A DNA stretch of 64,000 bases from Chlamydiales bacterium. Lineage in GTDB: Bacteria; Chlamydiota; Chlamydiia; Chlamydiales; JAAKFR01. The notes beneath the pieces are model-generated. The model did no database searches. It had not been told where the DNA came from and worked only from the letters and a program-made list of their open reading frames with translations. The position numbers and the translations under genes are program-made. Within the stretch, counting starts at the first letter, position 1. The number at the start of each line of letters is the position of its first letter. The stretch spans positions 143,714-207,713 of the forward strand of contig JAJACK010000002.1 of assembly GCA_022601535.1 (NCBI GenBank), read 5' to 3'. This document shows positions 36,745-44,912 of this stretch, one piece after another.

Positions 36745-37605
36745 TTACTCAGAGAGGATTGAGCGAAATACAGACGTTGCACCATTCTCCTGAGACATGA
36801 TCGGTGGTCCTTTAGGAAATTGTAATACTCGTTGCAGACAAGAATGTTTCTCGGCAACAGGAGTTCCTCTTACATCAAAAGTACGAAGTTGAGTGAGCGT
36901 TAACATAGAAGATGAAAGGGACCCAACATACGGGTTATTAGATAAATAAAGCCCCGATAATTGACCTTTCATCTTTCCCCAATCATCAGGAAGCTGATGA
37001 AACAGAGAATTTTCCATCAAAAGATCCGTTAACCTTTCACATTGGGTTAAAACGACTGGAAATGTAGAAAGCTCGTTTCTATTTAAATTGAGAACCTCTA
37101 ACTCACTCAACGCAGTCAATCCTTCAGGAAGCTTTCTAAGCTGATTATCTTGTAAATCAAGCTTTTTTAATCTGGCTAGCACAAGTACCGAATCTGGAAA
37201 TATCGTAATCGAAGCTCTAGAGAGATTGAGATGGGTTAATGTGTTAAGAAGATGACCTTTAAAATCATACCTAATAGAAGGGTTCTCTCCTAAATCCAAA
37301 CTTCTTAAATTTAAAAGAAAGGAGACGCCTTCTGGAACCTTCTTGAGGTCTTTCCATCTTAAATCAACGCTCTGTTGTCTCAAAAGAATAGAAAGAGGAG
37401 TGGAAACAGAGCTATTGCTTTCTAACCATCTTAGTTCCATTAAAGCCCTTTTAGCTTGTGGACTTGCTTCTTGCTCAGGCTCTGTAAGGGCCCCAGCAAG
37501 AGAGGCAAAAATATTATAAACATATTCGCAAGGATCTGAGGTTTGTTCAGCAGGAGGAATCTGCAAGTCGAAAAGGGTTCTATTTAAGGGGATTTTAAGC
37601 GTCAT
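36745..37605 (-). CDS. Leucine-rich repeat protein without NEL-like domain
   Basis: A 286-residue protein. An N-terminal ~70-residue region precedes about seven LRRs (LxxLxLxxNxLxxLPxxL pattern, about residues 80-255), with a short tail. It lacks the CGDR-containing C-terminal domain of the other LRR proteins here. It overlaps the Inc-like gene upstream on the same strand by 4 bp, so the two are coupled. No signal peptide; a type III effector is the likely role, by inference. Confidence 0.7.
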   Translation of the reverse strand: MTLKIPLNRTLFDLQIPPAEQTSDPCEYVYNIFASLAGALTEPEQEASPQAKRALMELRWLESNSSVSTPLSILLRQQSVDLRWKDLKKVPEGVSFLLNLRSLDLGENPSIRYDFKGHLLNTLTHLNLSRASITIFPDSVLVLARLKKLDLQDNQLRKLPEGLTALSELEVLNLNRNELSTFPVVLTQCERLTDLLMENSLFHQLPDDWGKMKGQLSGLYLSNNPYVGSLSSSMLTLTQLRTFDVRGTPVAEKHSCLQRVLQFPKGPPIMSQENGATSVFRSILSE

Positions 37606-37928
37606 GTGGAAGGATGATACGCCGGATTGTAGGTTGCCTGCAACAATAAATCTATTTCCTCTATGGAACGATCTGCTTTAAGCGAAGCCTCATCTACATC
37701 TACTCGTTCTTTATCGATCTTAGAAACCTTTTTTTTAAGCATATAAAACGTTCCACCGATAAGACCGACCAATCCCCCTCTCATCATGACCGGGGCTCCT
37801 AAAGCGCCAGGATGCAGAGCTCCAAGGATCACTAATGCCAAGGCTGTCAAGGTGATTAGACCGGCAGCTCCCCTCTTAAAGGAAATTTGAACTGAGTCTA
37901 AATATGATTTATTTACAATCAATCCCAT
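37602..37928 (-). CDS. Inclusion-membrane (Inc)-like small protein
   Basis: A 108-residue protein with two hydrophobic segments (about 20-38 and 43-63) joined by a tight HPGALGAP turn, and a charged C-terminal tail with KKKVSKIDKERVDVDEAS. This is the bilobed arrangement of chlamydial Inc proteins. It overlaps the LRR gene by 4 bp. A perfect TATAAT lies 7 nt before the ATG. Not recognised by family. Confidence 0.6.
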   Translation of the reverse strand: MGLIVNKSYLDSVQISFKRGAAGLITLTALALVILGALHPGALGAPVMMRGGLVGLIGGTFYMLKKKVSKIDKERVDVDEASLKADRSIEEIDLLLQATYNPAYHPST

Positions 37929-37935
37929 ATAAATT

Positions 37936-37941
37936 ATTATA
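37936..37941 (-). promoter_or_regulatory. Consensus -10 box of the Inc-like/LRR operon
   Basis: Minus strand TATAAT with 7 nt (37929-37935) to ATG 37928, no Shine-Dalgarno. No clear -35 was found at 16-18 bp; the surrounding region (37929-38000) is very AT-rich. Confidence 0.45.
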
Positions 37942-38002
37942 CAATAAATTTATATGCAAATTATTAAGTTTTTGTTAACCTTTAAAAAAGATTATTGTCG
38001 GT

Positions 38003-39880
38003 TTATTTGGTGAGTGTTGTAGCACTCTCTTCTTCTAGAGCCTCAAGCCTTTTTTCTCGAAGGTCGTGCCCTCCTTCCTCCTGAAAAGAGTCCTCTTCAA
38101 GCCTTTTCAAAAGGCCGTTTATGATTTGTTTGGTGAGCTTTGTGACAGCTTCTTCTTTTTGAGTCTCAAGTCTTTTATTTCGAGTGAAGTACTCCCCTGA
38201 CTGAAGAGAGCCCTCATCAAGCATTTTCAAAAGACTCTCTTGCGCAGCTTGAATTCCACTTATTATTTTAAAGAATTCTGAGGTATAGTGCTCCTTTAGA
38301 TACCTCTCCCAGCAGCCAAGCTCTATGAGTAATTCAGCACGAGGAATCGCCTCAATCTCTTTAGCAATCTCCTCAAGTTCATCGTTTGAAATCTTTCCAA
38401 TTTTTCTATAACACATCCCAGTACTCACCGTGGCAAGCTTCAACCTCTTTTCTAATTTGCCTTCAGCATAAAGAACCTTTTCTACATCCTCAAAACCTGG
38501 ATATCGATTTAAAACAGCACCCCTTAACTTTAGAGTTCGAGCACAACTAACAAGGAGTTCTACCCTCTCTAAAAGAGTTGTATCAGGAGGGAGGGTGTGT
38601 AATCTCCACTCTGTGTAGACAAGATTGAGAGACATAGCGGCTCTATCTCCGCATTCGGTGAGATCAGCTGCAATGAAATCAAAGAAAATCTTTCTAAATT
38701 CAGCATCTTTATAGATAGTTTCTAGGATGGGACAAACCCTTATGGCAAGGTTTTCTTGATCGAATTGAAAATCCCTTACTTTTTCTAAACGACTAATCCA
38801 TCGATAGAAACTACTTTTTTGCCCTTCTGTGAGCGGAGGATCTGGCCACTCCTCAACGGTGTTGGCGAGCCCTTTCCATAGTTGAATTTTGGAGGGAAGT
38901 TTATTAAAATCTCCTAGAGAGCGGATCCGTTTACATGCTTCTAGAATCTGATCACGATTCAATGGGGAAATAGCAGTCTCTCTAATCTGAAGCTGTCTTA
39001 GTTGAGCACAATTTCCCAAAGAGATTGGATAGGAAGAGAGCTTTGGATTTCCAGCAACTGTAAAGGTTGTGAGTTGACTCAGATCTCCAATAGAAGGGGG
39101 AATCATCTCTAGACAGTTAACATGCAAATCAAGTTCAATCAGTTGAGTTAGTCGCCCAAGTGCATCAGGAAGAGTTGTCAATTTATTATTGCTCACAGAA
39201 AATTCGCGTAATTCCGCTAAATTACCTACCACATCAGGAAGAGCTATCAACTGGTTGTGATCGACAAAGAGGTGGGTTAGGCTTCTTAAATGACCTATCA
39301 TGTTAGGAAGAGTTGATAGATTGTTTGCATTCACATAAAGCTTTTTCAACTGTTCTAGAGCTCCCATTTCAGCAGGAAGAGTTTCCAATTGGTTGTGATG
39401 GACAATAAGGTGAGTTAAGTTTATCAACCTTCCTATTGCTTCAGGAAGGTCTCTTAGCTGATTATTTTCCGCAGAAAGTGTGGTTAGATTTGTCAAATCA
39501 CCTATCGCATCAGGAAGCTCTCTTAATTTATTTCCATTTACAAAAAGTTCCGTTAAATTAGTCAAGTTTCCTATCGCATCAGGAAGGTCACTTAAGTCGT
39601 TATTGTGCAGATAGAGTTCGGTTAGGTTTATCAATTTCCCTATCGTGTTGGGAAGTGTTGTCAACCCCTTATTCGATAAATTTAAACTTGTTTGACGAAG
39701 CAACAGCCCCTCTTCAATAGCACTGCTCATTTCAGGAGAATAGGTTTGCAAAAAACGGATAAGCTCCTCAAATTCTTCAAGAGGAATATGGGTCGCAGCA
39801 TTTTTTGCCCTCAATCTCTCACAAGCTCGTAGGTAAGGCAGTTGAGTGGTAGAAGGTAGTCCATACTGGATCGGATTCAT
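38003..39880 (-). CDS. LRR protein with NEL-like C-terminal domain; predicted secreted effector
   Basis: With ATG 39880 the product is 625 residues; the frame remains open to 40084 but that part overlaps the TPR gene, and the other family members also start with the same short N-terminus. Layout: ATHIPLEEFEELIRFL region (29-45), about ten LRRs of 23 residues (62-300), then the helical NEL-like domain with TECGDRAAMSLNLVYTEW (C410, D412). The C-terminal ~75 residues contain an imperfect internal duplication. TACAAT lies 6 nt before the ATG. The shared motif with IpaH/SspH ligases is seen; ligase activity is inferred. Confidence 0.75.
   Translation of the reverse strand: MNPIQYGLPSTTQLPYLRACERLRAKNAATHIPLEEFEELIRFLQTYSPEMSSAIEEGLLLRQTSLNLSNKGLTTLPNTIGKLINLTELYLHNNDLSDLPDAIGNLTNLTELFVNGNKLRELPDAIGDLTNLTTLSAENNQLRDLPEAIGRLINLTHLIVHHNQLETLPAEMGALEQLKKLYVNANNLSTLPNMIGHLRSLTHLFVDHNQLIALPDVVGNLAELREFSVSNNKLTTLPDALGRLTQLIELDLHVNCLEMIPPSIGDLSQLTTFTVAGNPKLSSYPISLGNCAQLRQLQIRETAISPLNRDQILEACKRIRSLGDFNKLPSKIQLWKGLANTVEEWPDPPLTEGQKSSFYRWISRLEKVRDFQFDQENLAIRVCPILETIYKDAEFRKIFFDFIAADLTECGDRAAMSLNLVYTEWRLHTLPPDTTLLERVELLVSCARTLKLRGAVLNRYPGFEDVEKVLYAEGKLEKRLKLATVSTGMCYRKIGKISNDELEEIAKEIEAIPRAELLIELGCWERYLKEHYTSEFFKIISGIQAAQESLLKMLDEGSLQSGEYFTRNKRLETQKEEAVTKLTKQIINGLLKRLEEDSFQEEGGHDLREKRLEALEEESATTLTK
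38006..38240 (-). repeat. Imperfect tandem duplication in the tail of the LRR/NEL-like gene
   Basis: Two ~38-residue units are recognisable: LLKMLDEGS...RNKRLETQKEEAVTKLTK followed by LLKRLEEDS...REKRLEALEEESATTLTK. The corresponding DNA (AGCATTTTCAAAAGACTC versus AGCCTTTTCAAAAGGCCG) is also similar. The other two full-length members have only one unit. Confidence 0.65.
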
Positions 39881-39886
39881 AAGGGT

Positions 39887-39892
39887 ATTGTA
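39887..39892 (-). promoter_or_regulatory. Putative -10 box of the LRR/NEL-like gene
   Basis: Minus strand TACAAT, 6 nt (39881-39886) before ATG 39880. No Shine-Dalgarno and no convincing -35. Confidence 0.35.
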
Positions 39893-39975
39893 AATAAATC
39901 TTGCATTAAACGCATAGTATTTTAGCATGTTGCAGTAGAGAGTGATCTTGAAAAATAGTTTTTTGAGACCCTCTT

Positions 39976-41451
39976 TTAAAAAGGGCAGTGGAAAGAGAGT
40001 TCGAGACGAAGCTCTTTTAATGCTTTGGGGTAAAAATCTCGCTCTAAGGTGAGTTTTTCTGCTCTTTCCAAATAGTTCCAGCAACTTTTAAAATCGTGCC
40101 GTTGACCGTGAAGAACCGCAAGATAGTAGTTGACCGTTGGATCATTGGGGCAAATTTCGTGGTACTGGAGAAGAAGATCAATCGCCTCTTTTACTCGATT
40201 CAGTTGCACCCAGGTGACAGCAAGCTGCTCAAGGCCATCGCGGAAATGAGGATAGGTTTGAAGAACTTTTTGCAGCCGCTCTTGTTTCTTCTGAATCGAT
40301 TCTCGCGTTTGATCAACATGCATAAAAACGACTTTAACCCCTTCAAGATCAACTTTTCCTTCGAGATAATCTTTAGCCAGGCGACGACAAATTACCGCTT
40401 CATCGGGTAGGTGTTCTTTGATCTCTTCTAGAAGCTCTCTCCCTTCTGCTTCTCGCCCCTCAAAAAGGTAGGTATAGCCAAGAAGCTCTTTAAGAAGAGA
40501 ATCATTTGGCATATAAGGAAGTGCTTTTTCATACGCACTCAATGCTTTGGAAAACTTTTCTGTGTGGAGATAGACAGACGCTTGGTTGACGTGTGTCATT
40601 CCAACCACTTCTTTTAAAGTGCGCATCTCAAGTCGACGGGTATTGACCCCTAAATACCCTTCCGACGGCATATCTACACCACGCGCTGTTGTCTCTATAT
40701 TGACAACTTCATTGCCGATGCGACACCGAACATAGATATGACCCGGAGGCGTCACGATTTCAAGAGGAAGATCGATCCGTTGTGCAATGGCAAGATAGAG
40801 CGCTGTCACACCTAAACAAACACCGAGGTGATCATCCATGACAGATGGCAAAAATGTAAAGAGATCGATATCTTTAGCATAGATAGATTGAGGTGGAAAT
40901 CGAAAATGCATCTCATTAAAAATGAATTGATTTGTTGCTGCAATCTTTTGCTTAGCCGTTGCATCGAGTGGTAACCTTGCAACAATTTGAAGCGCCATCA
41001 AGTCGAGGAGTGCCGAGTAGTTACGCGCCGCTGCAAGTGCATCTTCTTCCATTTGGGAGAGAATAAGTGCTTTGCCTAAGTCTATTTCATCTGAAGGAAG
41101 GGGAAAGAGCTCTTCTTCTGTCGTAGCGTGATACCCTTTAAGCTTCCGATTTGGAAAGGAAGAGGCTAGCCGCTCAACAAGAGTGAGTTCTTCTTCGGTA
41201 AGCATTTCCGAAGACCCTTTTAGTCGATTGACGAGGGGGACCAAGGGGATGATATTTTGATTTGCTCGGAGAAGTTCTGTTGCGCGTAAAAGAGCTCGGC
41301 TCCCCTCCTCTGTTTGGGGATAGAGTTCGTAAAAAGCAAGCGCCTGGGCGATCGAGCGAGGATCTAATGTGTTATAGAGTGTTCCAAGATCAGAAAAACC
41401 TGGAAGTGTGAAGAAAACAGAGAGAAGTGTTGTGAGCCAGATTTTTTTCAT
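39976..41451 (-). CDS. Exported TPR protein with SirB1/transglutaminase-like domain
   Basis: A 491-residue protein. Signal peptide about 1-20, then a transglutaminase-like domain with a possible Cys-His-Glu triad (C212 in LGVCLGVTALYL, H238 in TPPGHIYVR, E253 in VNIETT), then TPR units (about 285-480, for example ASVYLHTEKFSKALSAYEKAL). The arrangement resembles SirB1-family proteins. It overlaps sthA upstream by 4 bp, so it is in an operon with it. Role unknown; a periplasmic peptidase-like or scaffold function is possible. Confidence 0.7.
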   Translation of the reverse strand: MKKIWLTTLLSVFFTLPGFSDLGTLYNTLDPRSIAQALAFYELYPQTEEGSRALLRATELLRANQNIIPLVPLVNRLKGSSEMLTEEELTLVERLASSFPNRKLKGYHATTEEELFPLPSDEIDLGKALILSQMEEDALAAARNYSALLDLMALQIVARLPLDATAKQKIAATNQFIFNEMHFRFPPQSIYAKDIDLFTFLPSVMDDHLGVCLGVTALYLAIAQRIDLPLEIVTPPGHIYVRCRIGNEVVNIETTARGVDMPSEGYLGVNTRRLEMRTLKEVVGMTHVNQASVYLHTEKFSKALSAYEKALPYMPNDSLLKELLGYTYLFEGREAEGRELLEEIKEHLPDEAVICRRLAKDYLEGKVDLEGVKVVFMHVDQTRESIQKKQERLQKVLQTYPHFRDGLEQLAVTWVQLNRVKEAIDLLLQYHEICPNDPTVNYYLAVLHGQRHDFKSCWNYLERAEKLTLERDFYPKALKELRLELSFHCPF

Positions 41452-42827
41452 TTGATCTTATTCAACCCATTGAATGCCGCTATCCGATACCCTTCAGCAA
41501 ATGTAGGGTAATTAAAAACTTGATCGACAAAGTAATCAAGTGTTGCGTGAAAGCTCATCGCCAACTGTCCAATATGGATGAGCTCTGTCGCACTTCGTCC
41601 AACGATATGTACACCAAAAAGTTTGAGTGTTTTTTTGCAAAATAGAATTTTAAATAGTCCCAAGTTACTACTCCCCGTAATATGTGAACGGGCAATTTCA
41701 TAATAATAAGCACGTCCCACTTCGTAATCCACTCCTTTTTTAATCAACTCTTCTTCAGTGAGACCACAACATGAAATTTCAGGGATCGTATAAATTCCAA
41801 GAGGAAAGAAAGAGGGAAATTCATGAGTCGCTTCTCCAAAGGCGTGACGAGCCGCCAAACGCCCTTGTTCTAAAGAGGTTGAGGCAAGAGCTGGAAATCC
41901 CACAACATCTCCAGCCGCATAAATATGCGGGTGAGATGTTTGGAAAAATGGATTAATGGTGATATAGCCATATTTTGTCATCTCAAGCTCAAGCTCAAGT
42001 GTTTGCACTTGAGCTTCCCTCCCAAGTGCATAGAGAAGAGCATCTCCCTCAAATAGAGAGCCATCTTCACACGTGACATGTGCCCGCCCTTTTATCTTCT
42101 TGATCTCCTTCGGAACCTTTTTAGGTGCAAAGGTAAGCCCATTCTCATTTAAACCCACTTGCAGATGGGTTCCAATTTCAGCATCGAGTTGTGGAAGGAG
42201 TCTCTCTCGCTTATCTAAGACAGTCACCTTGCATCCGAGTGCCGTAAAAAAGCTGGCATACTCAGCGCCAATTACACCCCCTCCCAAAACAAGCATTGTC
42301 TTGGGAACTCGATCAATCGAGAGGAGGCGTGTGGAGTCTAAAATCACCTGCTCATCAAATGGCACATGGAGTGGATTCCGTGGTTCTGACCCTGTTGCAA
42401 TCAAATATTTTTTTGCAATTATCTGATGGGTTACCTCTCCCTTTTCATCGACAATCTCAAGGGTGTGAGGATTTTTAAACCGAGCCATTCCCCGGATGTG
42501 GAGAATATGATTTTTTCGAAGTTGACGGTGCAAAATTGCCCGCTCTCCCTCTAAAACTGCATTGAGTCGGTAATTCAAATCATTGATTGACACCTCAGTC
42601 ATGCAGCTCGATCCGTAAAAAGCTCGTTCATTGTAACGGCGAAGATCGATGATTGCTGCTCTAAGCGATTTAGAAGGAATCGTCCCTGAGTTAAGACAAT
42701 TTCCCCCTAAAACAACATCTTTCTCTATGATAACAACAGACTTACCAAGCTTTGCCGCCTGAATCGCCCCTTTTTGACCTGCAGGCCCTGATCCAATCAC
42801 GGCAAAGTCGATATTTAGGATTTCCAT
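41448..42827 (-). CDS. sthA: Si-specific NAD(P)+ transhydrogenase (soluble)
   Basis: A 459-residue flavoprotein of the lipoamide-dehydrogenase fold. The redox-disulfide position reads GGNCLNSGTIPSKSLR: the second cysteine is replaced by threonine, as in SthA (CTHWGTIPSK) and unlike Lpd. Further SthA-like segments: TGIYTIPEIS-like GIYTIPEISCCG, YEVGRAYYYEIARSHI and FNYPTFAEGYRIAAFNGLN. It moves hydride between NADPH and NAD. It is divergent from rpmB and co-directional with the TPR gene. Lpd is unlikely because of the missing cysteine. Confidence 0.88.
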   Translation of the reverse strand: MEILNIDFAVIGSGPAGQKGAIQAAKLGKSVVIIEKDVVLGGNCLNSGTIPSKSLRAAIIDLRRYNERAFYGSSCMTEVSINDLNYRLNAVLEGERAILHRQLRKNHILHIRGMARFKNPHTLEIVDEKGEVTHQIIAKKYLIATGSEPRNPLHVPFDEQVILDSTRLLSIDRVPKTMLVLGGGVIGAEYASFFTALGCKVTVLDKRERLLPQLDAEIGTHLQVGLNENGLTFAPKKVPKEIKKIKGRAHVTCEDGSLFEGDALLYALGREAQVQTLELELEMTKYGYITINPFFQTSHPHIYAAGDVVGFPALASTSLEQGRLAARHAFGEATHEFPSFFPLGIYTIPEISCCGLTEEELIKKGVDYEVGRAYYYEIARSHITGSSNLGLFKILFCKKTLKLFGVHIVGRSATELIHIGQLAMSFHATLDYFVDQVFNYPTFAEGYRIAAFNGLNKIK

Positions 42828-42878
42828 ACGGGTGTGGTATCAAGTCACATGCCAATTATAATTTTAAAAAACTCTTTC

Positions 42879-42907
42879 TTGTCAGATTTGGAAAAAAATG
42901 CTACGCT
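42879..42907 (+). promoter_or_regulatory. Candidate promoter of rpmB-ubiD
   Basis: TTGTCA (42879-42884), 17-bp spacer, TACGCT (42902-42907), followed by an AGGAG at 42921-42925 and ATG 42934. Confidence 0.5.
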
Positions 42908-42933
42908 GTTTCCCTTTAGTAGGAGAAATTCAT

Positions 42934-43209
42934 ATGTCTAGAGTATGTCAAGTCACAGGTCGCAAGCCAAGAAAAGGGCGCACCTATAGTATTCGCGGAA
43001 TCGCAAAAAAGAAAAAAGGTATTGGACTCAATATCACAGGGAAGAACAAACGTCGCTTCCAACCCAATTTGATGAAAAAAAGGCTTTGGTTTGCAGAGGA
43101 GAAACGTTTTATTACTCTGAAGCTCTCTTCAGCAGCTCTTCGAACAATCGACAAAAAAGGCCTTTCAACGATCATTCGTGAAATGCGCGCAAAAGGGCAA
43201 AAAGTGTGA
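42934..43209 (+). CDS. rpmB: 50S ribosomal protein L28
   Basis: A 91-residue protein from ATG 42934, which has AGGAG 9 bp upstream. An in-frame ATG at 42898 would add 12 residues absent from the family and lies in the predicted promoter. L28 features: [15 protein letters not shown] at the N-terminus and [13 protein letters not shown]. It is part of the large subunit. It overlaps ubiD by 4 bp, and the rpmB-ubiD pair is conserved in chlamydiae. Confidence 0.95.
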   Translation: MSRVCQVTGRKPRKGRTYSIRGIAKKKKGIGLNITGKNKRRFQPNLMKKRLWFAEEKRFITLKLSSAALRTIDKKGLSTIIREMRAKGQKV

Positions 43210-44912
43210 CGAAAAATCTCCGACAGTTTATCCGAATACTTCGGGAAAACAAGGAGATCGTCGACATCACTCATCCTGTCGACCCTAACCTGGAAATCGC
43301 TGAGATTCATAGACGTGTAGCTGCTGCTGATGGCCCTGCACTTCTTTTTCACAATGTCAAAGGATCAAAATTTCCTGTTGTCACCAATCTTTTTGGATCG
43401 CTCAAACGGGTCGAACTCGCCTTCCCAAGTCGCCCTGATCGAGTGATCGCCAATCTGATCAAAACATTGACCAGCTCTTTCCCTCCCAAGCTCAAGCCCC
43501 TCCTTCCCCTTTTAAAGATGGGAACAAAAACAGCATTTAAAGCCCCCGTCTGTGACCGTGTGAGCCACGATTTAGAGGAGCTCCCTCTTTTGCGCTCTTG
43601 GCCAAAAGATGGGGGTCATTTTATCACCCTACCTCTTGTCTATACCGAAGGGAATAAAACCCCCAACCTAGGAATGTACCGAATCCAACGGTATGATAAA
43701 AAACAGGCAGGACTCCATTTCCAAATCCAAAAAGGGGGTGGATTTCACTACGATATGGCGGAGAAAGAAAATCGCCCCCTCCCCGTCCATATTTTCATCG
43801 GTGGCTCCCCGGCCCTCATTTTAAGCGCCATTACCCCTCTTCCCGAACATGTGCCTGAAATATTGATTGCCAGCCTATTGCAGAATGAAAAATTGCGCGT
43901 CAAAAAACATGAAAATGGCTACCCCTTAATCACTGAATGTGAGTTTGCATTGGTAGGAAGTGCTCCCCCTCACGTCCGTCGCCCCGAAGGTCCTTTTGGA
44001 GACCACTACGGCTATTACAGCTGGACACACGACTTCCCTCTTTTTAAGCTTGATAAAATCTACCATCGGAAAGATGCGATTTACCCTGCTACAGTTGTCG
44101 GAAAACCGAGACAAGAAGATTTCTATATCGGCGACTACCTTCAAGAACTTCTCTCTCCCATTTTCCCCGTCGTCATGCCAGGTGTGAAAGATCTTTGGAG
44201 TTATGGAGAAACAGGTTTTCACTCTCTTTCAGCAGCTGTTGTCAAAGAGCGATACCACCGAGAGTGTATGACCTCAGCCTTCCGTATTTTAGGTGAGGGG
44301 CAACTCTCCCTCTCTAAATTTCTCCTTGTGACAGACCAACCGGTTTCAATACGAAATATCAAGGAAGTATTGCCAACTATTTTAGAACGTTTTCACCCTG
44401 AAACCGACCTCTTTATCTTCTCCAACCTCTCGCTCGACACACTCGATTATACCGGCCCTGAGCTGAACAAAGGGTCGCGCGGCATTATGCTTGGAATTGG
44501 CGAGAAAAAACGAGATCTTCCCACGACATTCACTGGACAAGGAAGACCCTTTTGCCCTGGCTGCCTTGTCGTAGATGAGAAACCCGATCTCAACCATGAA
44601 GTATTTAAGCATTGGCCTTTGATCATTTGGGTCGACGATCTTGAAAAGACCCTCTCTTCAACTCCAAGCTTTCTCTGGACAGTCTTCACCCGATTTGAGC
44701 CCGCAGCTGATATCTCTTCTGCCTCTCAATCAGTGGAGAGACACCACATTTGTTACCGTGGTCCCATTCTTATTGATGCGCGGATGAAACCTTCCTATCC
44801 AGAAGAAGTGTTATGCGATGAAATGACCTCAAAACACGTTTCAATCCAATGGAACAACTACTTTCCAGATGGAATGGAGATGGGGCAAAGTGAATCAGCT
44901 CATGTTGTTTAA
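43206..44912 (+). CDS. UbiD-family decarboxylase
   Basis: A 568-residue member of the UbiD family (prenylated-FMN dependent decarboxylases). Recognisable segments include the active-site stretch [38 protein letters not shown] and [14 protein letters not shown]. By context it is the CT085-like gene. In characterised UbiD it decarboxylates 4-hydroxy-3-polyprenylbenzoate; chlamydiae may use it in a different quinone pathway, so the substrate is uncertain. GTG start at 43206 overlaps the rpmB stop. No ubiX is in the window. Confidence 0.85.
   Translation: MTKNLRQFIRILRENKEIVDITHPVDPNLEIAEIHRRVAAADGPALLFHNVKGSKFPVVTNLFGSLKRVELAFPSRPDRVIANLIKTLTSSFPPKLKPLLPLLKMGTKTAFKAPVCDRVSHDLEELPLLRSWPKDGGHFITLPLVYTEGNKTPNLGMYRIQRYDKKQAGLHFQIQKGGGFHYDMAEKENRPLPVHIFIGGSPALILSAITPLPEHVPEILIASLLQNEKLRVKKHENGYPLITECEFALVGSAPPHVRRPEGPFGDHYGYYSWTHDFPLFKLDKIYHRKDAIYPATVVGKPRQEDFYIGDYLQELLSPIFPVVMPGVKDLWSYGETGFHSLSAAVVKERYHRECMTSAFRILGEGQLSLSKFLLVTDQPVSIRNIKEVLPTILERFHPETDLFIFSNLSLDTLDYTGPELNKGSRGIMLGIGEKKRDLPTTFTGQGRPFCPGCLVVDEKPDLNHEVFKHWPLIIWVDDLEKTLSSTPSFLWTVFTRFEPAADISSASQSVERHHICYRGPILIDARMKPSYPEEVLCDEMTSKHVSIQWNNYFPDGMEMGQSESAHVV

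Noticed and set aside
39881..40084. N-terminal extension of the LRR/NEL-like gene
   Set aside because: It overlaps the TPR gene and paralogs start at the equivalent of ATG 39880.
41448..42827. Annotation as dihydrolipoamide dehydrogenase
   Set aside because: The second redox cysteine is Thr (GGNCLNSGTIPSK) and the C-terminal segments match SthA.
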